The translations under genes and the position numbers were made by a program. A model generated the notes under the pieces. The model was not told the DNA's origin and did not search any database. It saw nothing but the letters and a program-made list of their open reading frames with translations. 64,000 nt of DNA from Flaccisagitta enflata (taxonomy: Eukaryota > Chaetognatha > Sagittoidea > Aphragmophora). This document shows positions 45,985 to 57,148 of this stretch, piece after piece. Each line of letters starts with the position of its first letter. The first letter of the stretch is position 1. The stretch lies in assembly GCA_965153355.1 (NCBI GenBank), contig OZ231126.1, positions 102,114,001 through 102,178,000 of the forward strand, given 5' to 3'.

Positions 45985-46590
45985 TAGAATACTGAGATAG
46001 AATACATATGTTGAGTCCTTCCATTTAGAGACTACATACCAAGCTTCAACCACTTCTGTTAAAAATGCCAAAGTTATGCACATTTTTCACCATGCTAGTA
46101 GGCTGCTGTGGCACTGTGCTTGGCCACACATGCAAAATGTTAACAACTGAAAAAATATACAGGTTGAGTCTCTTTTTCCTTCTTGAAACTTTTTATACCT
46201 ATGCCTAAATTCAAATCGTGTGGGAAAATGCTGTGCATGCACGTTTTCACCAACAATAGGCTACATAGGTTGACGGGCTAGTTAGCATGCTAAAATCTTA
46301 CAATTCAAATACATATGTTGAGTCCTTCCATTTAGAGACTATATACCAAGTTTTAACCAAATTGGTTGAAAAATGCCAAAGTTATGCATGTTTCTCACTT
46401 TTAGGCTGGTAGGCTGATTTTGTGGTAGGCCAGTTTGGCCGGTTAGCATGCTAGAATCTTTTTAACTCAAATTCATATGTTGAGTCCTTACATTTAGAGA
46501 CTACATACCAAATTTCTGCCAAATTGGTTGAAAAATTCCAAAGTTATGCACGTTTTTCACTTTTAAGCTGGTAGGCTGGTTGGGTGGTTA
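45985..46590. repeat. 160-bp repeat C, array 1
   Basis: Four diverged monomers carry TACATATGTTGAGTCCTTCC, ATTTAGAGACTACATACCAA, AAATGCCAAAGTTATGCA, AGGCTGGTAGGCTG and GGTTAGCATGCTA words in constant order. Confidence 0.9.
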
Positions 46591-46616
46591 ATAGGGTCCA
46601 GAATGTCGATGGAATA

Positions 46617-46620
<4 letters not shown>

Positions 46621-46650
<30 letters not shown>
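46621..46650. repeat. (CT)n microsatellite
   Basis: Fifteen CT units between repeat C and a family B copy. Confidence 0.95.
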
Positions 46651-46652
<2 letters not shown>

Positions 46653-46790
46653 GTCGCTGACTAAGCGACTCTATAAGAGGGTGTGTCCCTTGGTTGGTCC
46701 GTAACGCGAAATTTTGGATGACGCGAAATTGGCCGAATTTGAGATTTTTGGGCATAACAGCCCCTGCCCGCCTATGAAAAACTAGAAATT
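46651..46790 (+). repeat. Hairpin repeat B
   Basis: Head TAGTCGCTGACTAAGCGACT, CTATAAGAGGGTGTGTCC, GGTTGGTCCG and later AGCCCCTGCCCGCC; the CCGG tail is missing. Confidence 0.72.
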
Positions 46791-47160
46791 TCTTTGAAAA
46801 AAAAGCCATAATAGAGAAAAATGCAACTGAGTTCATTTAAGATATCAAAAAACGCCTTTAGATGGAAGATTATCATTCATAAATGATGCAAATAGAAGGA
46901 AAATTACATTTTTTTTCAATTTTCACTATTTACATAAGTCGGTCTTGATCCTCACTCGGTCTTGAAATGCTTAGTGGACGTGGCGAACCTCCAAGCTCCC
47001 CTACATCCATGCCCCTGACTAGTTTTTTTTTTACAGATTGTTTTGACAGAGCCCACTGCGCTTTCTCCTGACAATCCTACAGAGCCCAACGGAAAACAGC
47101 GGGCCCGGTTTTGCTCAACATTCTAATGGCCTGTTGAAATGCATTTACGTATAACAGGGC
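46791..47160. other. No recognisable feature
   Basis: Apart from an A-rich stretch and a T-run, nothing is visible. Confidence 0.35.
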
Positions 47161-47204
47161 AAAAATCGCGGATGGTTGGGCAGGGGCGATAACCTGTTAT
47201 AGGC

Positions 47205-47824
47205 TAACAGTAGCGACAGAAAATTTGATACAAAGTTGATCTCCATCTTACATTGATATATGGCCAATCAAAAGTATTTTTCAACCCTTGAATGAATTTA
47301 TTTGAAAACTTTTCCAACATGCTTTAAAAGCTGGCCTTGTGGACGTATTTTGCTCTTACGGTTTAGGATCAGTAATGATTTTAATCATGATGGTCAAATG
47401 ATTATCATTTTAGGAGAATTTTATCTGCAAATCTTTAAACACTTAATTTTTGCTTCATGGCTCTTTGTGCTGCTGTGTCAGGGTATTAGTTGGTCCATCA
47501 TTTCATCTGCTGATCTATAGTATTTGAGAATTACGGCCTTTTGGATTTTTCTAAGGTAATCTTAGCTGGAGTAGTAAAAAACAGATGCAAAGCTCTTTTA
47601 TCTAAATTCAAGTCCTGAGTAGCAAAATTATAATCACCATAGTTCTACTCAATACTGAGGCCAAACCAAAGGACCAACCAACTTGCATAAAGTCAAGCCT
47701 TCAATGTACTTTTGTTAAACTTTTAAATGATGTATTGTTTGATATTGAATGATAACCATAATTGTCAATAAATCAATAGATAGTGTCAAAAAATTATGTA
47801 TCAAATTTTCTGTCGCTACTGTTA
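47205..47824. mobile_element. TA-flanked MITE with 28-bp perfect inverted repeats (620 bp including TA)
   Basis: The first and last 28 bases are exact inverses (TAACAGTAGCGACAGAAAAT... outward on both sides), with TA as the outermost dinucleotide on each end. It appears to have landed in a family B copy: GGTTGGGCAGGGGCGATAAC precedes it, and GATGGACAAACACAC plus GCTCGCAGGCTCGC follow it. The perfect termini suggest relatively recent insertion. No coding sequence is supported inside. Confidence 0.85.
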
Positions 47825-48654
47825 TACCACTAAAATAGAATACAATATTTCAAATATGTTATGGAGGAACAGATGGACAAACACACAGAGATGGACAAAC
47901 ATACTTGTGCAGAAAGGTGTTGACACAAAAAAAGTGAGAGCCCAACAGCCATATAAAGAGCTCGCAGGCTCGCTCTAAAAATATGAGTAAATGACCTAAG
48001 CTTGGGCTCATGGAACAGTAAGCCTTGGGGTTTAATAAAAAGCTTTTGAAATACAATTTCTGCCATAAGGTCTGAAATTTGGATATCGGGGCCGTTAGGC
48101 TGCTTTGCCTCTTACATATAACTTGTTCAGGTCTTCGAAGCAATGTTTAGCATCACTGCTGCTCATCAATTAAAACAGCCCTTTGAATAAAAGCCCCTGC
48201 CACCTGCACAGATTTTAAAGGAAAATGAACAAAGCAGCCTCATTCCTGCCAAAAAAGTATCTCTTTGAGCATGATTTTAAGCTTATATTTCGGAAAGGTA
48301 AAAACATGGAAAATCTGCTTGTTCAGGGCCCTAATGCTCATTCAGGGCCAGTTTCACATCAAAGTAATGATCACAGACCTCTCAGACCATCTCTATTGAA
48401 TTCTACAGCCTCACATTAGTCGGATTTCATTAAAAAAATAACAAGAATACGCTTAAATCAGTTGAAATCGTGAAAAAAATGGCCAAAATGCTCATTCTGG
48501 GGCCCATATGCTCAATCAGGGCCAGGGGCGGTAAGGGATCCCGCCAGATTTTGCCTTTTTTGACCCCAGAAATGGATTCTACAGGTCGAAAACCTAATCA
48601 TATCAATCCTCAAATCCACTGACTTATGAACTTGGGTTTCTGTAGCTTTTTTGG
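47825..48654. other. Family B remnant then unclassified sequence
   Basis: The B remnant ends near 47975. Further on, CTCATTCAGGGCCAG and CTCAATCAGGGCCAG recur near 48338 and 48511, suggesting a short duplicated module; no gene seen. Confidence 0.45.
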
Positions 48655-49020
48655 ACCCCGTTGTTGGGTGGTAGGCCAGTCTGGCTGGTTAGCATGCTAA
48701 AACCTTTACAATTTAAATACATATGTTGAGTCCTTCCATTAAGAGACTACATACCAAGTTTCAACCATATTGGTTGAAAAATGCCAAAGTTATGCATGTT
48801 TTTCTCTTTTAGGCTGGTAGGCTGGTTGGGCCGGTTGGGTGGGTCGGATCATAACATACACATAGGATGCAAAGCGACTTACCCTAGTACAACTTCCCTC
48901 CAAATATGAAGCAAATCGGTAAAGGCGTTCAAAAGTTAGCCCATTTTTAAAAGTGTGGACAACAACAACAACAACACCCACCCGCCTCAAATTATGGTAT
49001 TACGTCGCGGACAAAAAACC
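48655..49020. repeat. Repeat C monomers with the C-specific tail
   Basis: One C monomer is followed by the roughly 190-bp tail seen also at 56680-56880: CGGATCATAACATAC, CAAATATGAAGCAAATCGGT, TTCAAAAGTTAGCC, a short (AAC)n, CACCCACCCGCCTC and CGCGGACAAAAAAC. Confidence 0.85.
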
Positions 49021-49132
49021 GCATAGTTATGTCATTCTTGTCTCAAACTTTATGTGAGACAGCAGTGTACATGCTACAACACAATGATTGTCTTTTTCTC
49101 AAATTTTAGAACATTTGTATCCTTAGCTGAAT

Positions 49133-49281
49133 CAAGGCCGGATATACAGCAATCCGCAAATCCAGTCGCGGATGGTTGGGCAGGAGCAGTAATGCAAAAA
49201 TCGCTTGGTATTCAAAAATGTCACGGGGAGTCGGACAGACCTGCTGAGCGACACGTCAAGGTGTAGAGTCGCGACTAAAAA
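49133..49281 (-). repeat. Hairpin repeat B, minus orientation
   Basis: CAAGGCCGGATATACAGC, GTCGCGGATGGTTGGGCAGG, GTCGGACAGACC and the end GTAGAGTCGCGACTAAAA. Confidence 0.8.
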
Positions 49282-49473
49282 TCGAACAATTCTTTACTCA
49301 GATGGAGAAGGTCATCCAAGATTGGGGGGGGGGGGGAAATAAATCATAAGTCGCCCAACTTTACACCCCTGATATTTTTTTGTGTACTATGCACCCCGTC
49401 CGTCTGTCTGTTGGTCAGTAGCACTTATGGAATTTACAAACGGTTTTTGCAATATTGCTCCTGCCCAAATGAA

Positions 49474-49690
49474 ACACAACGCAAAAGATAGTGATATTAA
49501 TTCCCGGGAATGTTTCTTTGTCATTCCTGAATTCCTGATTTCTGACTCCTGATTCCTGATTCAGGAATGAGAATAGCTTTCATCATTCAATTCCTAAAAA
49601 TAAGAAGAAAGAAAAGATGGAGTGAGAGACGTGCGTCTGATATGTAAGAAAGCACCTCTTTATATTTTCAAGAGTTGGTCTCGCTCTCTC

Positions 49691-49735
<45 letters not shown>

Positions 49736-50628
49736 TCCTCTCTTTCTTGTTCATATTTTTCTAAGTGGATATTGCTAAATCCTGAATGTTTCATGCATGT
49801 TCTAGCTTGTTCCAGCTTGATTTATGCATGTTCCTGCTTATTCCTGCTTGGTTTATGCATGTTCCTGCTTACTCCTGAATGTTTCATACATATTCCTGCT
49901 AATTCCTGAATGTTTCATGCATGTTCCTGTTCATTCCTGCTTATTTCATGCATGTTCCTGTTAATTCATATATGTTTTATGCATGTTTCTGCTAATTCCT
50001 GAATGTTTCATGCATGTGCCTGTTAATTCCTGCATGTTTCATGCATTTTCCTTCTTATTCCTGAATGTTACATGCATGTTCCTGCTTATTCCTGCTTGTT
50101 CTATGCATATTCCTGAATGTTTCATGCACGTTTCTTTTCATTCCTGCTCCTTTAAAACATGTTCCTGCTTATTCCTGCATGGTTTATGCATATTCCTGCT
50201 AATTCCTGAATGTTTCATGCATGTTCCTGTTCATTCCTGCTTATTTCATGCATGTTCCTGTTAATTCATGTATGTTTTATGCATGAGCTATTTCCTGCAT
50301 GTTTCAATTATATCTCCGCTAATTCCCATTTGTTTCATGCATGTTCCTTCTAAGTCCTGCATCTTTTACACTTGATCCTGCTCATTCCCACTTATTCCAT
50401 GCATATTTCTGCTCATTCCCATAAACACCTAAGAATGAGCAGGAACATGAAAAAACAGAGAGCAGTAAGCAGGAATATGTCTGGAATCAAAAAGATCATA
50501 TGAGAAATTCATAAGAATTCTCAGGATTCTTTAAAATGACAAAAAAATTCTCGGGAATTCCCTAAAATTACAAAGATAATTCCCGGGAATTAGTGTCACA
50601 AGAACAATAGGGATAATTGCGTTGTGTG
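49474..50628. mobile_element. Foldback element F with TTCCTG minisatellite (about 1.15 kb)
   Basis: The termini ACACAACGCAA / TTGCGTTGTGT are inverted. Just inside, AATTCCCGGGAAT occurs at both ends. The interior is a long array of TGTTTCATGCATGTTCCTGC / TTATTCCTGCT words (49780-50420) with a (CT)n block before it, and a short inverted piece (GAGCAGGAACATG) near the right end. Protein-like readings of this array are repeat translation only. Confidence 0.75.
49683..49732. repeat. (CT)n microsatellite within element F
   Basis: CT units with one A interruption and terminal TTTC changes. Confidence 0.95.
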
Positions 50629-50640
50629 AAAGGCTAACCT

Positions 50641-50813
50641 TTTTAGTTGCGGACACGCAACTCTATAAGAGCCTTTATCTGTCCGTCTTTCCGTCGGTCA
50701 GTTGGTCGGTCGGTCGGTCCGTTGGTGAGCACGAGTTGAAAAGTGTGAAAACGCGTATTTCCGCCCCTGCCTACTCGTCCGCAACTGGTATGGCCGTGTA
50801 TCCGGCCTTGTTT
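50641..50813 (+). repeat. Hairpin repeat B, complete, head-to-tail with the next copy
   Basis: Head GTTGCGGACACGCAAC, CTCTATAAGAGCC, a GGTCGGTCGGTCGGTCC tract, GCCCCTGCCTACTCGTCCGC and GTGTATCCGGCCTTGTTT. Confidence 0.87.
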
Positions 50814-50935
50814 AGTAACGGACTCGCGACTCTAGAACTTCCTTTGTCTGTCAGTCGGTAACTAAATGTGAGCGTTTTTTCACCAGAAATAGCCTTGTTC
50901 TAACTACCCTAGCCCACCCGCACGATTATAAAGCT
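50814..50935 (+). repeat. Hairpin repeat B, second tandem copy, truncated
   Basis: It starts directly where the previous copy ends: GTAACGGACTCGCGACTC, CTAGAACTTCC, GTCTGTCAGTCGG, and the ACCCTAGCCCACCCGC block. Confidence 0.75.
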
Positions 50936-51081
50936 AATGTTATTTCTCTAATGATCGCCTCTTTTTGCCAAATAAAACAGCTAAACCTAAACAGCTTTTT
51001 CAGAAAAAAAAAAGCAAATGATTGTCTAGGATTGGTTTTTTTTTATAAGGCCTAAATTCATCAGAACAATTCTTTTAGTGT

Positions 51082-52080
51082 TACAGTAAGATTTTTTTCA
51101 AATGAGACAAAAGATGACAACATAAATCCTAAACGAATCAATATAATCAAATTCTGAAAAAAAAACACCTGAAAGAGTAGGTTATTGCATTTATTCATGT
51201 AAAATTTCAGCATTCTGTCTCATGTAGTTTTGCTTCACCTCAGCATTTAAGAAAGTGAAGATATCACCTTCTTTTCCTTACTACTATGGTAAAGAAAAAG
51301 TAAAATACTTTGTTTTGCTAATTTTTGCTTAACCAAGGACCTCCAGAACCATAGAAAATCCATGACCATTTGAAAGTTTCAAAATTCTTTCCAAACGCGA
51401 CATTGCTAAATGTAGCTTAATTGCTTAGAAATGGTGCAAGGTTTGAAGAAAAAAATCGCTGATTGAAAAAAAAAAAATTTTTGATTTTTTCCAATGAGCA
51501 ATTTTTGTATTTTTGTTTTTTTCAATGATGCAGCTCAGGATTGTCTTAGCTACTTGTTATCCATGAGCAAATTAAAGAGCTTCAAGTTTTCTTTAAAATG
51601 GGACCAAGGACAAATTTTTGACTCAATGCATTTGATTTTTATGTTAGAATAAAGATAACCCATGAAAATCATGTTGTGAAATTCCGCATTCCTGACTACC
51701 TAGTCTTCACTCCAATGCCATTTCTAAACAGATAGAGCTAGGATATCCAGCAAGGTCTCATTAGAAAAATCTTTTGCAGATCTTCAAAATGGTCATAGAT
51801 TTTGCTATGTTTCTCTCATTGCATGGATGTTAAACACTGACAAACAAGTAGTTCACTTTTTTTCTTTTGCCATAGTTAAAAAAAAATTATTTCGGATGAT
51901 TCATAGTTTGACTTCAAAAAGCGATTGAGGCTAAACTATTTGACATTTTAGCTGTTGAAATTAGTATGAATAAATGCAATAACCTTCTCTTTCAGGCGTT
52001 TTTTTCAGAATTTGATTATGTTGATTCGTTTAGGATTTATGTTGTCATCTTTTGTCTCATTTGAAAAAAATCATACTGTA
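51082..52080. mobile_element. Foldback element with about 115-bp inverted termini enclosing repeat I
   Basis: The left arm TACAGTAAGATTTTTTTCAA ... GCATTTATTCAT is inverted at the right as ATGAATAAATGCAATAACC ... TCATACTGTA, with nearly every base matching over about 115 bases. Dispersed repeat I occupies most of the interior (51283-51885). Confidence 0.88.
51283..51885 (+). repeat. Dispersed repeat I, copy 2
   Basis: Collinear with the copy at 38395-38990; this one is enclosed by inverted arms, showing that repeat I is probably the body of that element. Confidence 0.75.
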
Positions 52081-52912
52081 GATTCAAATGACGTGAGAAG
52101 ACAATGTGGAACAAAACACTCAAATACTGAAAAAAAGTGCAAACAAAGGGCAAAAAATCTAAATTTCAGAATATCTCTTTTGAAAACCAATTATTTTTAA
52201 AATAGTAAAGGTGCAACCTAAGAAAAAAATGAAGGTCCAATTTGATTCTTTTTAAATTCAATTTGGTTAATAATTGTTATAGATTTCTCATTTAAAATAA
52301 TTTGTTTGCATAGAAATATTATCAAAATCAGATTTTACCTTTTAAAAACATGACGATAAAAACTTTGCTATAAAATTTTTTGCTTCATTATTTATTTATT
52401 TGTCATTTTTGATATTTATCAATACCTCAATCCTTACTTCAGTCAAAATGATAGAATACATGATACATAATTCATAATACCTCAATAAGTGAATGTTATG
52501 AAAATTCAAACATTTTTCTTTGGCACCCTTTTGGAATTGATCGGCGCGAAAGGCAGGGGGTAATTAACATGATTAACAGATCAAGAAATGACGGTGTTAC
52601 GAGTCTCAGACGAAACACAATTTGACTGCTGAGTAAGTAAATTTTCCTTGGTAACAAAACATTTTTAGAACTGAATGTCCACGTAGGCGAAGATTTGTTC
52701 CTCCTCATAGATCTTCTTTGTTAGGCTCGCGCCGTTCCTTGACTTTGATGCACCTAAGGAACAGGGCAGGGATGTTGGAAAACGTCACCAAATAGGATGG
52801 CTCCAAAGAATCGAAGGCAGTACGTGAGCCGGTAGATGGAAACAACGTAAGGGAGAAACATTGAGATAATAAAAAATAAATGTCACTCACACAAACTAAT
52901 GAACCTTAGGAC

Positions 52913-52913
<1 letters not shown>

Positions 52914-52957
<44 letters not shown>

Positions 52958-52974
52958 GCTGACACAGTGACCCT

Positions 52975-53028
<54 letters not shown>
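52914..53028. repeat. Paired (CT)n and (CA)n microsatellites
   Basis: A (CT)n run (52914-52955) and an (AC)n run (52978-53028) are separated by CAGGCTGACACAGTGACCCT. Confidence 0.97.
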
Positions 53029-53031
<3 letters not shown>

Positions 53032-54019
53032 GTCACCTCCCTCACTCCTGAGCTCTTAGATCATCGTTGCCTTTGCAGAGCTTCTCAGTCGTCCTTGTCG
53101 AAAACGCGCTTTGGGAAGGCCAATCTGGGGATACAAGGTCATGACAAATTAGAAACACATGTATAGCACAATTACAGACAGAGATAAATAACAGCACAAA
53201 AATGGAACAAATGTTTGTGTGTTTGGATAATCACCCAATGATAGCAAAATCACAGATCAATGGAGCTTCTGCAAGATCTTTCTAATGCACTAGCTTATTC
53301 ACAGAAATGCAAAAAGGTTAAAGAGAGAAAAATACAATTGTAAAATTGCAGTTGAAGCTGAATCTTTTTGTTAATCCATGGGAACAAAGACGAAAATGTT
53401 AATCATAGTTTCTTTTTTTTCAAAACGATTTAAAAGATTTTTAACTATCTTCATTCCAGACCAATCCCCCAGTCTGTATCTCAAACGGTTTAAAAGTTGT
53501 GATTGTCATGAACTATGTTTTTTTCAAACCTTTATTCAAACGAACATAAAATTAAATGGGGTATTTTTTTACTCATTCCAAAGCCATTTTAAACGAATAA
53601 AGCTGGAATGATCAGCAACGTGTTTGAAAGATCTTTTTGCAGAGCTTTTCAAACAGCTTAAATTTTCATGCTTAGGGGTACTCTGTCTAGCAAAATGTCA
53701 AGTGCAAGTTGTTTCTGCTTTTGTGCCATTGCTGTTGAAATACACATAGGCTAATATATGCGCTGTCGAACGCACGCGTGGCACGATCAACCACAACCAA
53801 CCAACCAACGACTGACCGACAGACCAACGGACAAACAGTTGCAGATAAAACACACACCTAAAATGGGTGCACCCCATGTATATGTGTTGCTGCCAGTGCT
53901 TGCCAAATACATCTCTCTGGATACCCCCCCAAAGAGAATCGAAAATACCATTTTTTCTGACTGAGCTATTTGTCTTCAGGAACATGTGGACTACTGAAAA
54001 AAAACAAAAAAAGAAATTC
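53029..54019. other. Unclassified, with family B fragment near 53755-53850
   Basis: GCGCTGTCGAACGCACGCG then an ACCAACCAACGACTGACCGAC tract indicate the tail end of a B copy. GAAAGATCTTTTTGCAGAGC near 53625 resembles repeat I/H words. No gene is supported. Confidence 0.4.
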
Positions 54020-54700
54020 ATCTGAAATTTTTTCATTTTTTTCACATTTTAGGTAAAAAAAGGGCATTTTTAGCATATTTTAAGCATAAAATTGTATATG
54101 CAGCTTAGAAAATTTAAAATAAAAATGGAAATGTGTTGCAAAACATAGAATATACATGTTTTTACCCTTTTTTAGATATCTTTTGATTAAAGCTTAAAAA
54201 TGGCCTAAGAAAAGCAAAATATGATTTCTTTTAAATATTTTTAAGTCCAAATTTGTTCATACAGCATTTTAACTCCCAAAAAGTCCTAGAAATATGTAGA
54301 AGTAGTCTGAGTTTAACTACTTTTACCCTGAACAATCAGTGATTTTTGATTATTTTAGGTTAAGCTAAAAATTAGCAGAATATTGGTTTTCTAAGCATTT
54401 TTAAGCAAATGATTATTCATATAGTTTTAAAAATCCCAAAAAATACTGGTAATGTGTGGAATTAATAGAAAATACATTTTTTTAGATATGTTGCTTGAAA
54501 ATGCTTAAAAAAAAACAATAATTTGCTATCTTTAAGTTATTTTTTAGCTATTTAAACTTCACAAATTACTGAATGTTCAGGGTAAAAGCAGTTAAACTAA
54601 GACTACTACTTCACATTTTCACTATATGAACATATTTAGACTAAAAATCATGAAAAAACAATATTTAGCAATTATCAGGTCATTTTTAAGCTCTTATCTG
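54020..54700. repeat. AT-rich imperfect palindrome
   Basis: GAAGTAGTCTGAGTTTAACT with ACTTTTACCCTGAACAATCA (54297-54345) returns inverted as TGAATGTTCAGGGTAAAAGC / AGTTAAACTAAGACTACTAC (54570-54615). Surrounding TTTAAGC/GCTTAAA words also mirror each other. Confidence 0.65.
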
Positions 54701-55239
54701 CTGGGTTGGCACACTAATTTTTGCCACTTGAAAAAGCCAGATTAAACCGGCTGGATTAAATTGGCTTTTTTCAAACAATTTTTGAAAAAAGCTGTCTAAA
54801 ATTAGCTTTTTTAAAAATTTTTTTGTATAATCACCGAAAATCCAAAAATTTCCCAAAAACCTAGTTTTTAAAGAATATCTTTTTTGCCTGACATCAATGA
54901 AGATTCTCTGGCGCTTTTAGAAAATCCCACGGATGAAACTGCGATTTAAGATTGAGCAGGTGAGAAGCATCAAAAGGTAACTGCAGCTCCAACTGTTATT
55001 GATTCCATTGCCAACAAGGTCAAGTATAGCTGTTTTTTTTTTATCTTGCACTATGTATCAACATTAATTTATTATTTTCATACTGATTGCTACTACTTCC
55101 ACTGTGCATTTTTGAAAAAACCCGGCATTTGAAAAATCAGAACTTTAACCAGTTTAATCTATCTAAGCCAGCTAAAAATGCTTCAAAAAGTGTTTTTGCC
55201 AACCCAGCTATCTGTAAGATATCGAAAATTTTTGAAAGA
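54701..55239. other. Unclassified; short open exon-like stretch near 54885
   Basis: Around 54885-54950 the plus strand reads PDINEDSLALLENPTDETAI before a stop, followed by GCAGGTGAGAAG, which has splice-donor form. It is too short to support a gene. Confidence 0.2.
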
Positions 55240-55590
55240 GATGGTCCGCGATTTGACGCCAATTCACGTTGCTGACCAGTCAATAGCGTTGCTAAACGTA
55301 TGGCGAGTTAAATGGCGCTATTACACGCAGCGCGACACATACCGTGCGAAGCGTTACACGGGCGCGTTGTAATACGGCGTTGTAATACGGCGTTGTAATA
55401 CGGCATTGTAATACGGCGTTGTAATACGGCGTTGTAATACGGCGTTGTAATACGACGTCATGCATTGTCAAATGGCATTGTCAAACAGCATTGTCAAACC
55501 GCATTGTCAAATGGCATTGACAAGCGGCATTGTCAAACGGCATTGTCAAACAGCTTTGTCAAATGGCATTGTCAGACAGCATATGTTAAG
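55240..55590. repeat. 13-bp minisatellite E, array 2
   Basis: It starts irregular and CpG-rich, then seven near-identical GTAATACGGCGTT units, then GTCAAACGGCATT units, ending at repeat C. Confidence 0.92.
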
Positions 55591-55599
55591 CTGTTTCAC

Positions 55600-56880
55600 A
55601 ATGAGTCTCTGTAGCAAGTTTTATTCAAATTGGTGGAAGACAGCCAAAATTGTACAAGTTTTTTTCACTTTTAAGAAGGTAGGGTGGTTGAGTAATAAAC
55701 TGGTTTTGCCGGTTAGCATGCTAAAATCATGTTAAATCACTTACAAACATCCAGTTGTTTCATTTTGAGTCTACATACCAAGTTTTAACCAAATTGGTTG
55801 AAAATGATTTAAGTTTTGCGCATTTATCACTTTTAGGCTGGTAGGCTGGCTGGCTGGTAGGCCAGCTAGCATGCTAAAATCTTTATAAATCATATTCATT
55901 ATTGAGTCCTTTCATTTAGGGACTACATACCAAGTTTCAACCAAATCAGTTGAAAAATGCCGAAGTTATGCACATTTTTCACTTTTAGGCTGGTAGGCTA
56001 GTTGGATGGTAAGCTGGTTTGGCTGGTTAGCATGCTAAAATCTTACATGCTTCTAAATCACATACAAATGTTGATTCTTCCCATTTAGAGACTACATACT
56101 ATGTTCAAACTAAATCCGTTGAAAAATGCCGAAGTTATGCAAATTTTTTTACTTTTAGGCTGGTAGTTAGTTGAGTGGTAGGCTGGTTTGACCGGTTAGC
56201 AAGCCAAAATCTTTGCAATTCAAATACATATGTTGAATCATTCCATTTAGAGACTAACATACTAAGTTTCAACTAAATTGGTTGAAAATAAAGTTAAAAA
56301 GTAATTGCTAACTTTTAGGCTGGTAGGCTGGTTGGGTGGTAGGCTGGTTTGGCCGGTTAGCATGCTAAAACCTTTACAATTCAAATACATATTTTGAGTT
56401 CTTTCATTTAGAGACTGCATACCGAGTTTCAACCAAATTAGTTGAATAATGACAAAGTTATGCGCGTTTTTCACTTTTAGGCGGGTAAGCTGGTTGGGTG
56501 GTAGGCCGGTTTGGCTGGTTAGCATGCTAAAACCTTTACAATTCAAATACAGATGTTGAGTCCTTCCATTTAGAGACTACATACCAAGTTTCAACTAAAA
56601 TTGCTGAAATGGCCAAAGTTATGCATGTTTTTCACTTTTATGTAATGTTAGTAGGCTGTTTGGTCAAGTTGGGTGGATAGATCATAACATACGTATAGGG
56701 GATGTAAAGCGTTACCCAGTACAACTTCCTCCAAATATGAAGCAAATCGGTCAAGGTGTTCAAAAGTTAGATGATTTTTAAATGTGTGGATGATAACGAC
56801 GACAACAATGACGACACCCACCCGTCTCGAATTATAGTCCGCGCGGGAATGGTATTCCATCGCGGACAAAAAACTTTTTG
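55600..56880. mobile_element. 160-bp repeat C array 2 with terminal hairpin tail: candidate Helitron/Helentron-associated element end
   Basis: About seven monomers of 150-171 bp (TAGGCTGGTAGGCTGG at about 55835, 55984, 56156, 56314, 56476) are followed by a unique tail. The tail ends with GTCCGCG (56837-56843) and CGCGGAC (56861-56867) enclosing GGAAT/ATTCC, a stable hairpin about 15 bases before the end of similarity with the 48.9-kb copy. Central tandem repeats plus a 3' hairpin resemble HINE/DINE-like non-autonomous rolling-circle elements, including the 'pearl' elements of bivalves; this classification is inference. Confidence 0.7.
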
Positions 56881-57039
56881 TGAAGGATAAAAACATGTAT
56901 CTTCTATCTATTGCTACACATTTCCAGTATTTTTTGGGATTTATGAAAGTTGAAACAACATTGCCCTTATAAAAGGAGGCCAGAATTCTCCAATATTCAA
57001 TAAAACTGCATGAATAATTTTTTACTTGAAAATACTTAA

Positions 57040-57148
57040 GAGGGCAGATTTCAGTCCTGAGAGGGCCTGGGGGGGATGAACGAACAGAGAAACAAAAGTC
57101 CCCTGTGTTCTAGAGGACTTCGTCCCCTGCGGTGCCGCTTCCCAAAAG
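57040..57148. repeat. Family A foldback element, right end only
   Basis: GGCAGATTTCAGTCCTGAGA units lead into AGTCCCCTGTGTTCTAGAGG and TGCCGCTTCCC, the right terminus; no left terminus nearby. Confidence 0.72.

Noticed and set aside
49622-50264. Cys/Phe-rich open frames, superficially like a secreted Cys-rich protein
   Set aside because: Pure translation of the TTCCTG minisatellite in element F.
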